Positions 29,513-38,186 of a stretch of DNA of 64,000 bases are shown here, in pieces. The stretch is taken from positions 62,001 through 126,000 of the forward strand of contig CAVPDG010000018.1 of NCBI GenBank assembly GCA_963702535.1, in the 5' to 3' direction. Within the stretch, counting starts at the first letter, position 1; every line of letters starts with the position of its first letter. The position numbers and the translations under genes are program-made. The stretch is from CAVPDG01 sp963702535. GTDB lineage: Bacteria > Chloroflexota > Anaerolineae > Anaerolineales > UBA4823. The notes beneath the pieces were generated by a model. The model made no database searches and was not told the origin of the DNA. It worked only from the letters and a program-made list of their open reading frames with translations.

Positions 29513-31432
29513 TCAAATATCCAGGTTACGCACCTCCCGGGCGTGGGTGTGGATGAAGCGCTTCCTGGGGGGGACGGCAGAGCCCATGAGCATATCGAAG
29601 GTGCGATCGGCTTCCGCCGCGTCTTCGATCGTCACCAGGAGCAGGGTGCGCCGGGCAGGATCCATGGTGGTCTCCCAGAGCTGCTGAGGATTCATCTCCC
29701 CTAGACCTTTGTAGCGTGAGATAACAGCTTTTTCGGCGACAGAACCCAGCTCGGATAGCACCCGGTCTTTCTCGGCGTCATTGTAAGCGTAGCGCACTTT
29801 GTCGCGATGGGCAATGCGGTAGAGCGGAGGTTGGGCAATGTAGAGATGCCCCTCTTCGATGAGAGACTGCATATAACGGAAGAAGAAGGTGAGCAAGAGA
29901 GTGCGGATGTGGCTGCCATCGACGTCGGCGTCTGTCATGACGATCACACGCCCATAGCGCAAGCCGGAAAGATCGAAGTTATCGCCGATACCGGTGCCGA
30001 GGGCGGAGATGAGGGCTCTGACCTCGTTATTGGCGAGGATCTTGTCCAGGCGGGCACGCTCGGTATTCAGGATCTTGCCGCGCAGGGGCAGGATAGCCTG
30101 GAAGTGCCGGTCGCGGCCCTGCTTGGCGCTGCCGCCGGCGGAGTCGCCTTCAACGATGTAGAGCTCGGTCTTTTGCGGGTCGCGCTCGGAGCAATCGGCG
30201 AGCTTGCCGGGCAGGGTGAGGCTCTCCAGGGCGGATTTGCGGATGACCAGGTCGCGCGCTTTTTTGGCAGCGTCGCGGGCGCGGGCGGAAGTGAGGCACT
30301 TTTGCACGATGGCTCGCGCCGCGGAGGGGCTCTCATCCAGGAAGGAGCTGAACGCCTCCCCCACTACCTGCTGTACCATGGTCTGCACCTCGGGATTCAT
30401 GAGCTTGACCTTGGTCTGGCTCTCGAACTGCGGGTCGGGATGCTTGACGCTGATGATGGCGGTAAGCCCCTCACGGGTATCATCACCCGAGAAATTGGGG
30501 TCTGATTCTTTCAGCAATCCGGCGCGGCGGGAGTAATCGTTGATGGTGCGGGTCAGGGCGGCGCGCAGACCGGTGAGGTGGGTGCCGCCATCGACGGTGT
30601 TGATGGTGTTGGCAAAAGCGTAAACGGACTCGGCGTATGCGTCGGTGAACTGGATGGCGGCGTCGACGGTGATGCCCTCGGACTCTTTCTCGACGTGCAC
30701 CACGGGGTGGAGCACTTCACGGTTGCGGTTGAGATAACGGACGAAGGAGGTGATGCCGCCTTCGAAGTAAAAGGTCATCTCACGGTCTGTGCGCTCATCC
30801 AGGAAGTAGAGGGTGACGCCGCGGGTGACAAAAGCCATCTCGCGAAAGCGCTGGGAGAGGGTGTCGAAGCGATAATCCATCTCGCCTTTGAAGATCTCGG
30901 CGTCGAATTTATAGGTGGTATGCGTGCCGGTCACCTTTGGGTCGACTTTGCCGGTAATTTGCACAGGACCGGTGGGATAGCCGCGCTCGTAGCGCTGCAG
31001 GTGGGCATGCCCATCGCGGAAGACGCGCACCTCGCACCATTCGGAGAGGGCATTGACGGCGGAGACGCCGACGCCATGCAGACCGCCGGAGACCTTGTAG
31101 CTGCCGCTGCCGAATTTTCCGCCGGCGTGCAAAGTGGTCATCACCACTTCGAGAGCAGGTTTCTTCATCTGGGGGTGGAGGTCTACGGGGATGCCGCGAC
31201 CGTTATCCTTAACCGTAACGCTGCTATCCGGGTGGATGATGACATCGATACGATCGCAGGCGCCTGCCAGGGCTTCGTCGATGGAGTTATCCACCACCTC
31301 GTAGATCAGGTGATGCAAGGCTTTAATGTCCGTACCGCCAACGTACATGCCAGGACGGCGGCGGACGGCTTCCAGGCCTTCCAAAACCTGGATATCTTTG
31401 GCGTCATAAGAATAGGTATTCTCTTTTACCAT
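29513..31432 (-). CDS. gyrB: DNA gyrase subunit B
   Basis: The intact 639-residue type IIA topoisomerase ATPase subunit introduces negative supercoils with GyrA. Motifs run in order: GHKL ATPase (VDNSIDEALAGACD, VKDNGRGIPVD, GGLHGVGVSAVNAL), transducer, Toprim (EGDSAGGSAKQGRDR and DADVDGSHIRTLLLTFF) and the C-terminal GYRKGLGEM-like block, here RYKGLGEMNPQQLWETTMD. Length is typical of gyrB rather than of long parE variants, but ParE cannot be fully excluded without gyrA context. GGAGGG at 31436-31441 on this strand precedes the ATG with unusually short spacing. No frame breaks occur in 1.9 kb, in contrast to many neighbours. Confidence 0.92.
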   Translation of the reverse strand: MVKENTYSYDAKDIQVLEGLEAVRRRPGMYVGGTDIKALHHLIYEVVDNSIDEALAGACDRIDVIIHPDSSVTVKDNGRGIPVDLHPQMKKPALEVVMTTLHAGGKFGSGSYKVSGGLHGVGVSAVNALSEWCEVRVFRDGHAHLQRYERGYPTGPVQITGKVDPKVTGTHTTYKFDAEIFKGEMDYRFDTLSQRFREMAFVTRGVTLYFLDERTDREMTFYFEGGITSFVRYLNRNREVLHPVVHVEKESEGITVDAAIQFTDAYAESVYAFANTINTVDGGTHLTGLRAALTRTINDYSRRAGLLKESDPNFSGDDTREGLTAIISVKHPDPQFESQTKVKLMNPEVQTMVQQVVGEAFSSFLDESPSAARAIVQKCLTSARARDAAKKARDLVIRKSALESLTLPGKLADCSERDPQKTELYIVEGDSAGGSAKQGRDRHFQAILPLRGKILNTERARLDKILANNEVRALISALGTGIGDNFDLSGLRYGRVIVMTDADVDGSHIRTLLLTFFFRYMQSLIEEGHLYIAQPPLYRIAHRDKVRYAYNDAEKDRVLSELGSVAEKAVISRYKGLGEMNPQQLWETTMDPARRTLLLVTIEDAAEADRTFDMLMGSAVPPRKRFIHTHAREVRNLDI

Positions 31433-31489
31433 TAACCCTCCAAGATGCGTCAGGCAGGTGGGGAAGAATGCAACCTGCGGCGCAGAAAG

Positions 31490-32488
31490 CTAAGCAATGG
31501 AAGAAAGCTTTGCCTGCTGGACAACGCGCTGCATCCAGTGGGAAGCTTCTCGATAGTAAATGAAGTAAGTAGCAAGCAGGCTGGCAGCAATGAAGGCATG
31601 CCCGGCGATAGCCAGCAAGGTTATCCAGGATGTTTCCGGCGGCACGTTCCACAGGAAATCCATGCCCTCACTGATAACAATCATAACAATGAATAGAACT
31701 CCCGTGGTCGGCAAGGTGAAGCGGGTGAGGCGGATACTTTCGATGACCGATTGCCATACCTTGCGCTGGTCTACGATGACCCCCAGGGGCGAGAAGACGA
31801 GGGGGAACATCACCCACAAGAGCAGCCCGAAGTACAAGACTGTGCCGATGGTGATGCCGCTCAAACCTCCGATGGCAGACAAGGTGAGGGCGCAGCTCGC
31901 CGGGATGGTGATGGCGAGCAACACCGCCAGCCAGAAAAGCGCCAGCAAGATCAAATGCAGGGATGCCCGCGGCCAGGCAGAGAATGTCTGGCGCCAGTTG
32001 AAACGCTCACCGCGAGTAACCTGCCCAATCAAGATAAAGTATAAAACACCCAACACCAGCCCCACCAGGCTGAGCACGATCCAGATCAGCAGGGCAACGC
32101 CAGGGGAAGAAACCTCCCAAAACGGGGGCGCGCCGTAGGGCGTGAGGATAGGCTGGCGGGATACCATCAGGCTGGGGATGCCTACCGGGTACGTGCGCAG
32201 AGCGAAAAACAGGTTGACCCGGGCTGCTACAGCCAGCCAAACCTCGCGGGTGAGCGTGAGCATCTCTGCTGTTTCTGGTGTCTCCAACCCGGGAAATGAC
32301 GTGAACTGCTGCACGGCATTCTCCATGATCCCTTTCACGCGCAAGTGCGGACCCAGCCAGAGAAAAATATCCAGGAGCACCGGAAAGAGGATCAGACCGA
32401 TATGGTTGGCGATAACATCAAAACCCGAGAGGATTGCCTTGAGCAGATTGGGGGGAGCGGGCGTTACCTGTACTTCGGTAGATTTCAT
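31490..32488 (-). CDS. Polytopic membrane protein of unknown function
   Basis: A 332-residue protein with about six hydrophobic helices: near 30-48 (ANHIGLILFPVLLDIFLWLG), 130-160, 175-200, 205-240, 260-280 and 290-310. No enzymatic motif is recognised. Between the first two helices is a loop of about 80 residues likely outside the membrane. The frame is intact and the start is the ATG at 32488. It is 58 bp upstream of gyrB on the same strand, so they may be co-transcribed. The upstream IS end lies 46 bp away, so the insertion may have separated this gene from its original promoter. Confidence 0.7.
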   Translation of the reverse strand: MKSTEVQVTPAPPNLLKAILSGFDVIANHIGLILFPVLLDIFLWLGPHLRVKGIMENAVQQFTSFPGLETPETAEMLTLTREVWLAVAARVNLFFALRTYPVGIPSLMVSRQPILTPYGAPPFWEVSSPGVALLIWIVLSLVGLVLGVLYFILIGQVTRGERFNWRQTFSAWPRASLHLILLALFWLAVLLAITIPASCALTLSAIGGLSGITIGTVLYFGLLLWVMFPLVFSPLGVIVDQRKVWQSVIESIRLTRFTLPTTGVLFIVMIVISEGMDFLWNVPPETSWITLLAIAGHAFIAASLLATYFIYYREASHWMQRVVQQAKLSSIA

Positions 32489-32518
32489 GGCGTTAGGAAT
32501 TGTACCATAGCGGTTTTC

Positions 32519-32534
32519 CAGCCCGTTAAAATAA
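32519..32534. repeat. Left flanking direct repeat of the IS
   Basis: CAGCCCGTTAAAATAA abuts the left inverted end and is matched at 34046-34060 except for one A. It is interpreted as a target-site duplication made at insertion. Confidence 0.75.
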
Positions 32535-34045
32535 TGTCATTGTTCAGGGAAAATGACACCCTAACTGGTAAGGGAAAATGTCACCTTGGCAAAGAGTGTG
32601 AGCCGAGTATAATCGGCACACCCCCCAACGAGAAGGCGAGAGCGGCTTTATCGAAGCCATCTCGTCTTTTCATTTTGTCTCCTTGGCCACAAGCGGTTTG
32701 CGCCAGGGGTGATCGGCGGGGGGCTTCCAGGGTTGGCGGGGCGATTTGGGCAGCTTGGCTTTATGCGGCTCAGATGGGGGTGAGGCAGGAGCAGCCGGTT
32801 GGAAATGACCCACCCGAGGGGGAGCGGGCTGTGGCTGGCTGGAAGGTGACCAAGGATTGTCCCTGGTAGAAAATGGCCAGGCTGCCATCCAGGTAGTGGC
32901 GCAACTCCACCTTGGCTTTGGCGTAGCTTTGGCGCTGGGGTCCGGCAGGGATTTGCAGGCGATGATTGTTGAAGGAGATGGTGTTGTCGTTGGTCACTGT
33001 GCGAGTGTACTTGAAGCAGAAGTAGTCGGCCGGATCTCGCTCTTGAGGCCAGGGGACATAGGCGAGATCAGGTTGGGCGGCTTCGACCTGAAAGCGGGTG
33101 TTGAACTTGGGCAGATAAGCCGCCAGGACCCGGTTGGCGCTCTGCAGGTCGTTGCTCCTGCCTTGCGCAACTCCTTGACCAGGCGGTCTTGTAAGGTGCC
33201 CCACAGCCGTTCGATGCGTCCTTTGGCCTGTGGGCTGCGGGCGGCGATCAATTGGATGCCCAACTCGTCCACCAGGCGGCCAAATTGGGTGCGTGGCAAT
33301 TCACCGTTTAGCTCCTGATCCACCGACGGCTGGCTGGGGCTCTGAAAGATGGTGTGCTGGTCGGCGTACAGGGCCTGTGGGAGACCTTTGGTCATGCAAA
33401 TTTGCTGTAGCACCAGGAAATAACCAGCGGCATCTTCTTCTTCCCGGAAAAATGCTCCGGGGATCTCGTTGTTGGCGTCATCGATCATGCCCACCAGGGT
33501 CAGCCAGGGTCCGCGCCCTTCCAGCCAATCATGGCGGCTGCCATCGGTTTGCAAGAGCATCCCGCCTGGGGATAACGCTCCCGGCGGCTGCGATACTGGG
33601 GTGCGCGCCGCTTCCTGGGGCTGCCTTGCCCAGCGGCCGACGGATGCGCCGCAGCGTAGACCGCGATACCACGATCGGCTCGGGCTGTTCGGCCAGCTCT
33701 TCGGTGAAGTGGCAATCGTTGTAGTCCTGGTAGGTCTCCTTGGCCAACCGCAGGATCTCCTGCCGCACCGGCTCTGAGATGCGGTTAGCAGGTATCCTGC
33801 CACGATTGCCGTGCGCCATGGCTGCGATACCCTCGCTGGCGATAAGCCGCAACCAACCGGCGGAACTGCCGTTTCGAGATGCCTAGCAGTTCAGCTGCTC
33901 TTTGGGCAAGTACTTTCCCAGCTTCGTAGTCAATCACCATCTTCAATTTGTGCTGTTCTTTCATCGTCAATGTCACCTGTGTGTTCATAGGGTGACATTT
34001 TCGCTGAACAGTCAGGGGGTGTCAAATTCGCTGAACAACAACAAA
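32535..34045 (-). mobile_element. Insertion sequence, IS1202/ISNCY-like, degraded
   Basis: The element is about 1.5 kb. Its ends are imperfect inverted repeats of about 50 bp: each starts TGT..TTGTTCAG, has TGACACC about 20 bases in and ends AAATGTCACC. It is flanked by a direct repeat CAGCCCGTTAAAATAA (32519-32534) and CAGCCCGTTAAATAA (34046-34060), differing by one A, consistent with a target-site duplication of about 15-16 bp. It holds a single broken transposase gene on the minus strand. Confidence 0.82.
32673..33988 (-). pseudogene. Transposase of ISNCY (IS1202-like) family, frame-broken
   Basis: The N-terminal helix-turn-helix reads MKEQHKLKMVIDYEAGKVLA and AAELLGISKRQFRRLVAAYR, followed by HGNRGRIPANRI, then the DDE integrase core: LLQTDGSRHDWLEGRGPWLT, MIDDANNEIPGAFF, and SPQAKGRIERLWGTLQDRLV with the final Glu. 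A C-terminal beta-barrel-like part (NDNTISFNNHRLQIPAG) and a basic Pro-rich tail follow. Frames change near 33830, 33590 and 33165, and again close to 32800. The acidic catalytic residues are still present, but the breaks would prevent a full protein unless they are sequence errors. Confidence 0.78.
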
Positions 34046-34060
34046 CAGCCCGTTAAATAA
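34046..34060. repeat. Right flanking direct repeat of the IS
   Basis: CAGCCCGTTAAATAA follows the right inverted end and copies the left flank with one A fewer. It immediately precedes the -35 box of the promoter for the tandem binding-protein gene. Confidence 0.75.
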
Positions 34061-34088
34061 TTGACTTTTGTTACTTTTATGCTAGACT
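34061..34088 (+). promoter_or_regulatory. Candidate sigma-70 promoter for the binding-protein gene
   Basis: TTGACT at 34061-34066 and TAGACT at 34083-34088 are 16 bp apart, and a TG lies one base before the -10 (extended -10). It begins one base after the IS flanking repeat. The predicted transcript has an untranslated leader of over 300 bases before the gene at 34418. Confidence 0.6.
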
Positions 34089-34417
34089 GTGTATGCCCAT
34101 TTGAGCGCCAGGAAAGGGTCCCACGCAGAGAAGCAAGATAAAGTTCAATCATTAGAAACCGGGTCTGCAATCCTTGACCTTACGGTCGCTTTCCGGGTAA
34201 AATCGACCAATTAAGTGAAGCGTCACCCGCAACCTTTTTTCAAGTTGCGGGTTAAGTAGTAGGGTCTGTAAGCTGGATTTGCGCAAAAAAAATCACCAAC
34301 TACCAGCCCCTAGCAGGAGGTGCATATCGACAAAACATGTGTTTTGCGCCTAAATGGCGAACGATTGGCATAAACTCGCTCAATGCGAGGAACAGCATTA
34401 TCACAGGAGAGAAGAGA
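34089..34417 (+). other. Long leader region before the tandem binding-protein gene
   Basis: There are 330 bases with no convincing gene. A hairpin CCCGCAAC / GTTGCGGG at 34226-34251 has a T-rich loop but no U-tract after it, so it is not a standard terminator. A GGAGG at 34317-34321 and an in-frame ATG at 34337 precede the chosen start, but starting there would bury the lipoprotein signal peptide. A structured or regulatory 5' leader is possible; I cannot assign a riboswitch class. Confidence 0.5.
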
Positions 34418-36799
34418 ATGTCTAAACGCTTTTTTGCAATATTTGCCTTGCTGCTGGTAGCCGCCATGGTACTGGCAGCCTGCGGGACGCCACAAACGCC
34501 CGCAGCAACCGAGGCGCCCGCAGCAACCGAGGCGCCTGCAGCAACCGAAGCTCCCGCCGGCGGCGGCGAGCCAGCAGCCTGCGCCAGCGATGAGTTCGGC
34601 TGCGCAGTGATCAGCGCCGGCGATCCGATCAAGATCGGCATGGGCTCCCCGCTGACCGGCGATAACGCCTCCTTCGGCATCGACATCTCGCAAGGTGCTG
34701 CCGTTGCGTTGGAAGACGCCGGCGATTTCGAGGGCTTCAAGTTCGAGCTGGTCTCCGAAGATGACGGCGGCGCCCCTGAAGGCGGCGCGGCAGTAGCCAA
34801 CAAGCTGGTCTCCGACCCCGAAGTCGTTGCCGTTGCCGGCCACATCTTCTCCGGCGCCACCCAGGCTGCCATCCCGATCTACGAAAAGGTCGGCATCCCC
34901 ATGATGTCGCCTTCCGCCACCAACCCCGCCCTGACCACCACCGGCTCCAAGGTCTTCAACCGCCTGGTCTTCACCGACGCTGCGCAGGGCAAGTTCGCGG
35001 CTGAGTACCTCTACAACACCCTCGGCCTGAAGAAGATCGCCGTCATGCACGACGGTCAGGCTTACGGTCAGGGTCTGGCTCAGGTTGTGAACGATGAGTT
35101 CACCGCCCTGGGCGGCGAAGTGACCGACTTCCAGGCCATCACCCCCGGTGAGTCCGACTACTCCGCTCCGCTGGCGGCTATTGCAGCCAACAGCCCCGAA
35201 GCGCTGTACTACGGCGGCTACGTACAGGAAGCAGTTGTCCTGGTCAACGGCATGAAATCCGCCGGTTTGACCGACACCGTCTTCTTCGGCTGCGACGGCA
35301 CCTTCGGGCAGGACTTCCTCGACCGCACCGGTGCGAACGGCAACGGCTCCTACGGAACATCCCTGATCCCGGCTGCTTCCGAAGCCAAGGATGCCTTCGA
35401 TGCGGCCTACCTCGCCAAGTTCGGCACCGAAGCCGGCAAGCTCTCCCCCTTCACCTGGAACGCTTACGACTCGGCGGCAGTGCTGGCGAGCGTGATCAAG
35501 ACCGTCGCGGTCAAGGGCGATGACGGCAACCTTTACATCCCGCGCGGCGCGCTGGTGAATGCTGTCCGCAGCCTGAAAGAGTACCAGGGCATCGGCGGCG
35601 TCGTGACCTGCGACAGCACCGGCGAGTGCTCGGCTTCCGGCCCGACCTTCTACGTCGTCTCGGATGGCGCATGGGTACCCGCTTCCGAAGCGGCGGCTAT
35701 GCCCGCCGGCGATCCCTGCGAAACCGACGAGTTCGGCTGCGCAGTGATCCAGAAGGGCGACAACATCAAGATCGGTATGGGCTCCCCGCTGACCGGCGAT
35801 AATGCCTCCTTCGGCATCGATATCTCACAGGGCGCGACCGTTGCGCTGGAAGACGCTGGCGAGTTCGAAGGCTTCAAGTTCGAGCTGGTCTCCGAAGATG
35901 ACGGCGGCGCTCCTGAAGGCGGCGCGGCGGTAGCCAACAAGCTGGTCTCCGACCCCGAGGTCGTGGCCGTTGCCGGCCACATCTTCTCCGGCGCCACCCA
36001 GGCTGCCATCCCGATCTACGAAAAGGTCGGCATCCCCATGATGTCGCCTTCCGCCACCAACCCCGCCCTGACCACCACCGGCTCCAAGGTCTTCAACCGC
36101 CTGGTCTTCACCGATGCAGCGCAGGGCAAGTTCGCGGCTGAGTACCTCTACAACACCCTCGGCCTGAAGAAGATCGCCGTCATGCACGACGGTCAGGCTT
36201 ACGGCCAGGGTCTGGCTCAGGTTGTGAACGATGAGTTCACCGCCCTGGGCGGCGAAGTGACCGACTTCCAGGCCATCACCCCCGGTGAGTCCGACTACTC
36301 CGCTCCGCTGGCGGCTATCGCAGCCAACAGCCCCGAAGCGCTGTACTACGGCGGCTACGTACAGGAAGCAGTCGTGCTGGTCAACGGCATGAAATCCGCC
36401 GGTTTGACCGACACCGTCTTCTTCGGCTGCGACGGCACCTTCGGGCAGGACTTCCTCGACCGCACCGGCAAGAACGGCGAAGGCTCCTACGGGACATCCC
36501 TGATCCCGGCGGCTTCCGAAGCCAAGGATGCCTTCGATGCGGCCTACCTCGCCAAGTTCGGCACCGAAGCCGGCAAGCTCTCCCCCTTCACCTGGAACGC
36601 TTACGACTCGGCGGCTTCTCTGGCGTACGCGATCAAGAGCGTGGCGTTCGTTGGCGATGACGGCAACCTGTACATCCCGCGCGGCGCCCTGGTGAATGCT
36701 GTCCGCAGCCTGAAAGAGTACCAGGGTATCGGCGGCGTCGTGACCTGCGACAGCACCGGCGAGTGCTCGGCTTCCGGTCCGACCTTCTACGTCGTCTAG
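34418..36799 (+). CDS. LivJ-like ABC substrate-binding lipoprotein with tandemly duplicated ligand-binding domain
   Basis: A 793-residue lipoprotein. A signal peptide with lipobox LAAC is followed by a PAATEA-repeat linker, then two complete type I (Peripla_BP_6/LivJ) binding domains in one frame. Each copy starts at DEFGCAVI, continues IKIGMGSPLTGDNASFGIDI and ends GIGGVVTCDSTGECSASGPT. The copies are nearly identical in protein and DNA. Differences cluster at the start (ISAGDP versus IQKGDN), at DRTGANGNG versus DRTGKNGEG, and at VLASVIKTVAVKGDD versus SLAYAIKSVAFVGDD. CAGGAGAG at 34404-34411 supports this start. A TAG at 36797-36799 replaces the TCG of copy one and removes nine residues. 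It heads the Liv operon but has its own terminator. Confidence 0.9.
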   Translation: MSKRFFAIFALLLVAAMVLAACGTPQTPAATEAPAATEAPAATEAPAGGGEPAACASDEFGCAVISAGDPIKIGMGSPLTGDNASFGIDISQGAAVALEDAGDFEGFKFELVSEDDGGAPEGGAAVANKLVSDPEVVAVAGHIFSGATQAAIPIYEKVGIPMMSPSATNPALTTTGSKVFNRLVFTDAAQGKFAAEYLYNTLGLKKIAVMHDGQAYGQGLAQVVNDEFTALGGEVTDFQAITPGESDYSAPLAAIAANSPEALYYGGYVQEAVVLVNGMKSAGLTDTVFFGCDGTFGQDFLDRTGANGNGSYGTSLIPAASEAKDAFDAAYLAKFGTEAGKLSPFTWNAYDSAAVLASVIKTVAVKGDDGNLYIPRGALVNAVRSLKEYQGIGGVVTCDSTGECSASGPTFYVVSDGAWVPASEAAAMPAGDPCETDEFGCAVIQKGDNIKIGMGSPLTGDNASFGIDISQGATVALEDAGEFEGFKFELVSEDDGGAPEGGAAVANKLVSDPEVVAVAGHIFSGATQAAIPIYEKVGIPMMSPSATNPALTTTGSKVFNRLVFTDAAQGKFAAEYLYNTLGLKKIAVMHDGQAYGQGLAQVVNDEFTALGGEVTDFQAITPGESDYSAPLAAIAANSPEALYYGGYVQEAVVLVNGMKSAGLTDTVFFGCDGTFGQDFLDRTGKNGEGSYGTSLIPAASEAKDAFDAAYLAKFGTEAGKLSPFTWNAYDSAASLAYAIKSVAFVGDDGNLYIPRGALVNAVRSLKEYQGIGGVVTCDSTGECSASGPTFYVV
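34496..34558 (+). repeat. 18-bp tandem repeat encoding PAATEA linker
   Basis: Three consecutive 18-bp units (34496-34513, 34514-34531, 34532-34549) differ by one or two bases and encode the flexible stalk after the lipobox. Confidence 0.8.
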
Positions 36800-36829
36800 G
36801 ATGGCGCATGGGTACCCGCCGCCGAGTAA
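34592..36829 (+). repeat. 1137-bp tandem duplication within the binding-protein gene
   Basis: Copy one runs 34592-35728 and copy two 35729-36829, an offset of 1137 bp or 379 codons. They share long runs of identical DNA, including synonymous positions, which implies a recent duplication, gene conversion, or an assembly join between two paralogous genes. Copy two lacks a signal peptide and would depend on copy one for export. Confidence 0.92.
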
Positions 36830-36902
36830 CCGCGGCAACCGTTCTCTCAAAGGCTGAACCAGCAAAGTCCAGGCGGACCGAGTTGAACGCTTAGTCATAC
36901 CC

Positions 36903-36940
36903 GAGGCGGGGCAAGCTTATGCTTGCCCCGCCTCAGCTTT
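36903..36940 (+). terminator. Rho-independent terminator after the binding-protein gene
   Basis: A perfect 14-bp stem, 36903-36916 with 36921-36934 (GAGGCGGGGCAAGC and its complement), has the loop TTAT and is followed by AGCTTTTCT. It separates the highly expressed binding protein from the permease genes, a common arrangement in ABC operons. Confidence 0.9.
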
Positions 36941-36998
36941 TCTCTTCACGACTGGCCTGGGCGGGATGGAAAGGCAGATAATCTCATCGAACAAAGGA

Positions 36999-37029
36999 TT
37001 ACCTGATAATACAAGAATACCTTTATAAT
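36999..37029 (+). promoter_or_regulatory. Possible promoter for the Liv permease/ATPase genes
   Basis: TATAAT at 37024-37029 is a perfect -10 box; the best -35 is TTACCT at 36999-37004 with a long 19-bp spacer. Its position between the terminator and the livH start fits a secondary promoter, but the -35 is weak. Confidence 0.4.
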
Positions 37030-37077
37030 TAAGCAACTTGTCGCCGAGCGATTCCACCCGCAGAAAGGGATCCAACT

Positions 37078-38186
37078 ATGGAGCAGGAAGTCGCACCACC
37101 CGTAATAAAACGCCGTTTCGACTACTATAGGATCATCCAGATAATTATCGGCGTGCATTCTCCGCCTACATGGTCTACCGATTTTATGTCGTCTTCATTG
37201 TAGAGCAACAATACGGAGCAGACACCTGGCTGAGATTTATCATTTCCGGGCTGATCATCGGCAGCGTGTATTCCTTGATCGCCATCGGGTATACGCTGGT
37301 GTATGGTATCTTATTTATGATCAACTTTGCCCACGGCGACGTGATGATGCTCGGGGCTTTTGCCGGATACTTCGTATTCGAAGCTTTGAATTATATCCCA
37401 TCTCCTACTCCCACCAATCCGGATCTCAATTTTCTAAACCACTACCCCTGGATCGCAGTGCTTCTGGCATTTCTCGTAGGTATGAGCGTTGCATCGTTCA
37501 GCGGTTTTTTCCTGGAGCGCATCGCCTACCGGCCTCTGCGCGGGGCACCACGGCTGGTGCCTCTGATCAGCGCCATTGGCGCTTCTATCTTCCTGGAAAA
37601 CGCCGCACAGCTGCTTTTTGGGTCGCAGCGGCGCGATTACATTAATCCTGATATCCTGGAGCGCGGCACTGGTTTTGTTATAACCGTGAATGGCAGCGAG
37701 GTAATCCTGACGTATACCGGTGTGCTCACGATGGTTTTATCCCTTCTAATTATGATTGCACTTTACACTCTGGTGCGGCGCACCAGGTTAGGCAGATCAA
37801 TGCGCGCCGTAGCGGAGAACAAGCCGGTGGCAGCCTTGATGGGTATCAACGTCGATAAGGTCATCAGCCGCACCTTCCTGATCAGCGGCGCACTGGCGGG
37901 CGCCGCCGGGGTGATGTGGGGTATCCATCTCGGCCTGGTGTACTATCTCATGGGCTTTTTGCCGGGCATCAAAGCGTTCACTGCAGCCGTACTGGGTGGC
38001 ATCGGCAATATCCCCGGCGCCATGCTCGGTGGGATATTCCTCGGGGTGGTCGAGTTCGTTGGCCCGGCATTCCTGGGATGGAACTTCCAGCTAAAAGACG
38101 TGATCGCCTTCGGCATCCTGGTACTGGTACTGATCTTCCGACCTACCGGCATCCTGGGAGAGGTCCTGAGCGAGGAGAAGCTGTAA
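37078..38186 (+). CDS. livH: Branched-chain-amino-acid-type ABC permease LivH
   Basis: A LivH-type permease (BPD_transp_2) of about 369 residues. The frame changes near 37150; joining the frames gives a start at 37078 with AAAGGGA at 37063-37069 and an extra N-terminal helix (YYRIIQIIIG then AFSAYMVYRFYVVFIV). The conserved body begins TWLRFIISGLIIGSVYSLIA and has LVYGILFMINFAHGDVMMLG. The cytoplasmic coupling loop is SMRAVAENKPVAALMGINVD, and KAFTAAVLGGIGNIPGAMLG follows. If the N-terminal join is wrong, the ATG at 37170 would give a 338-residue protein. The stop overlaps the livM start (TAATG), so translation is coupled. Confidence 0.88.

Noticed and set aside
34226..34251. Hairpin considered as a terminator
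   Set aside because: The T-run is in the loop and none follows the stem.
34337..34417. Upstream in-frame ATG of the tandem binding protein
   Set aside because: Starting there would put about 27 polar residues before the lipoprotein signal; the ATG at 34418 has a better ribosome site.
34592..36829. Tandem repeat considered as a CRISPR or satellite array
   Set aside because: Only two long coding copies in one frame and no short repeats or spacers.
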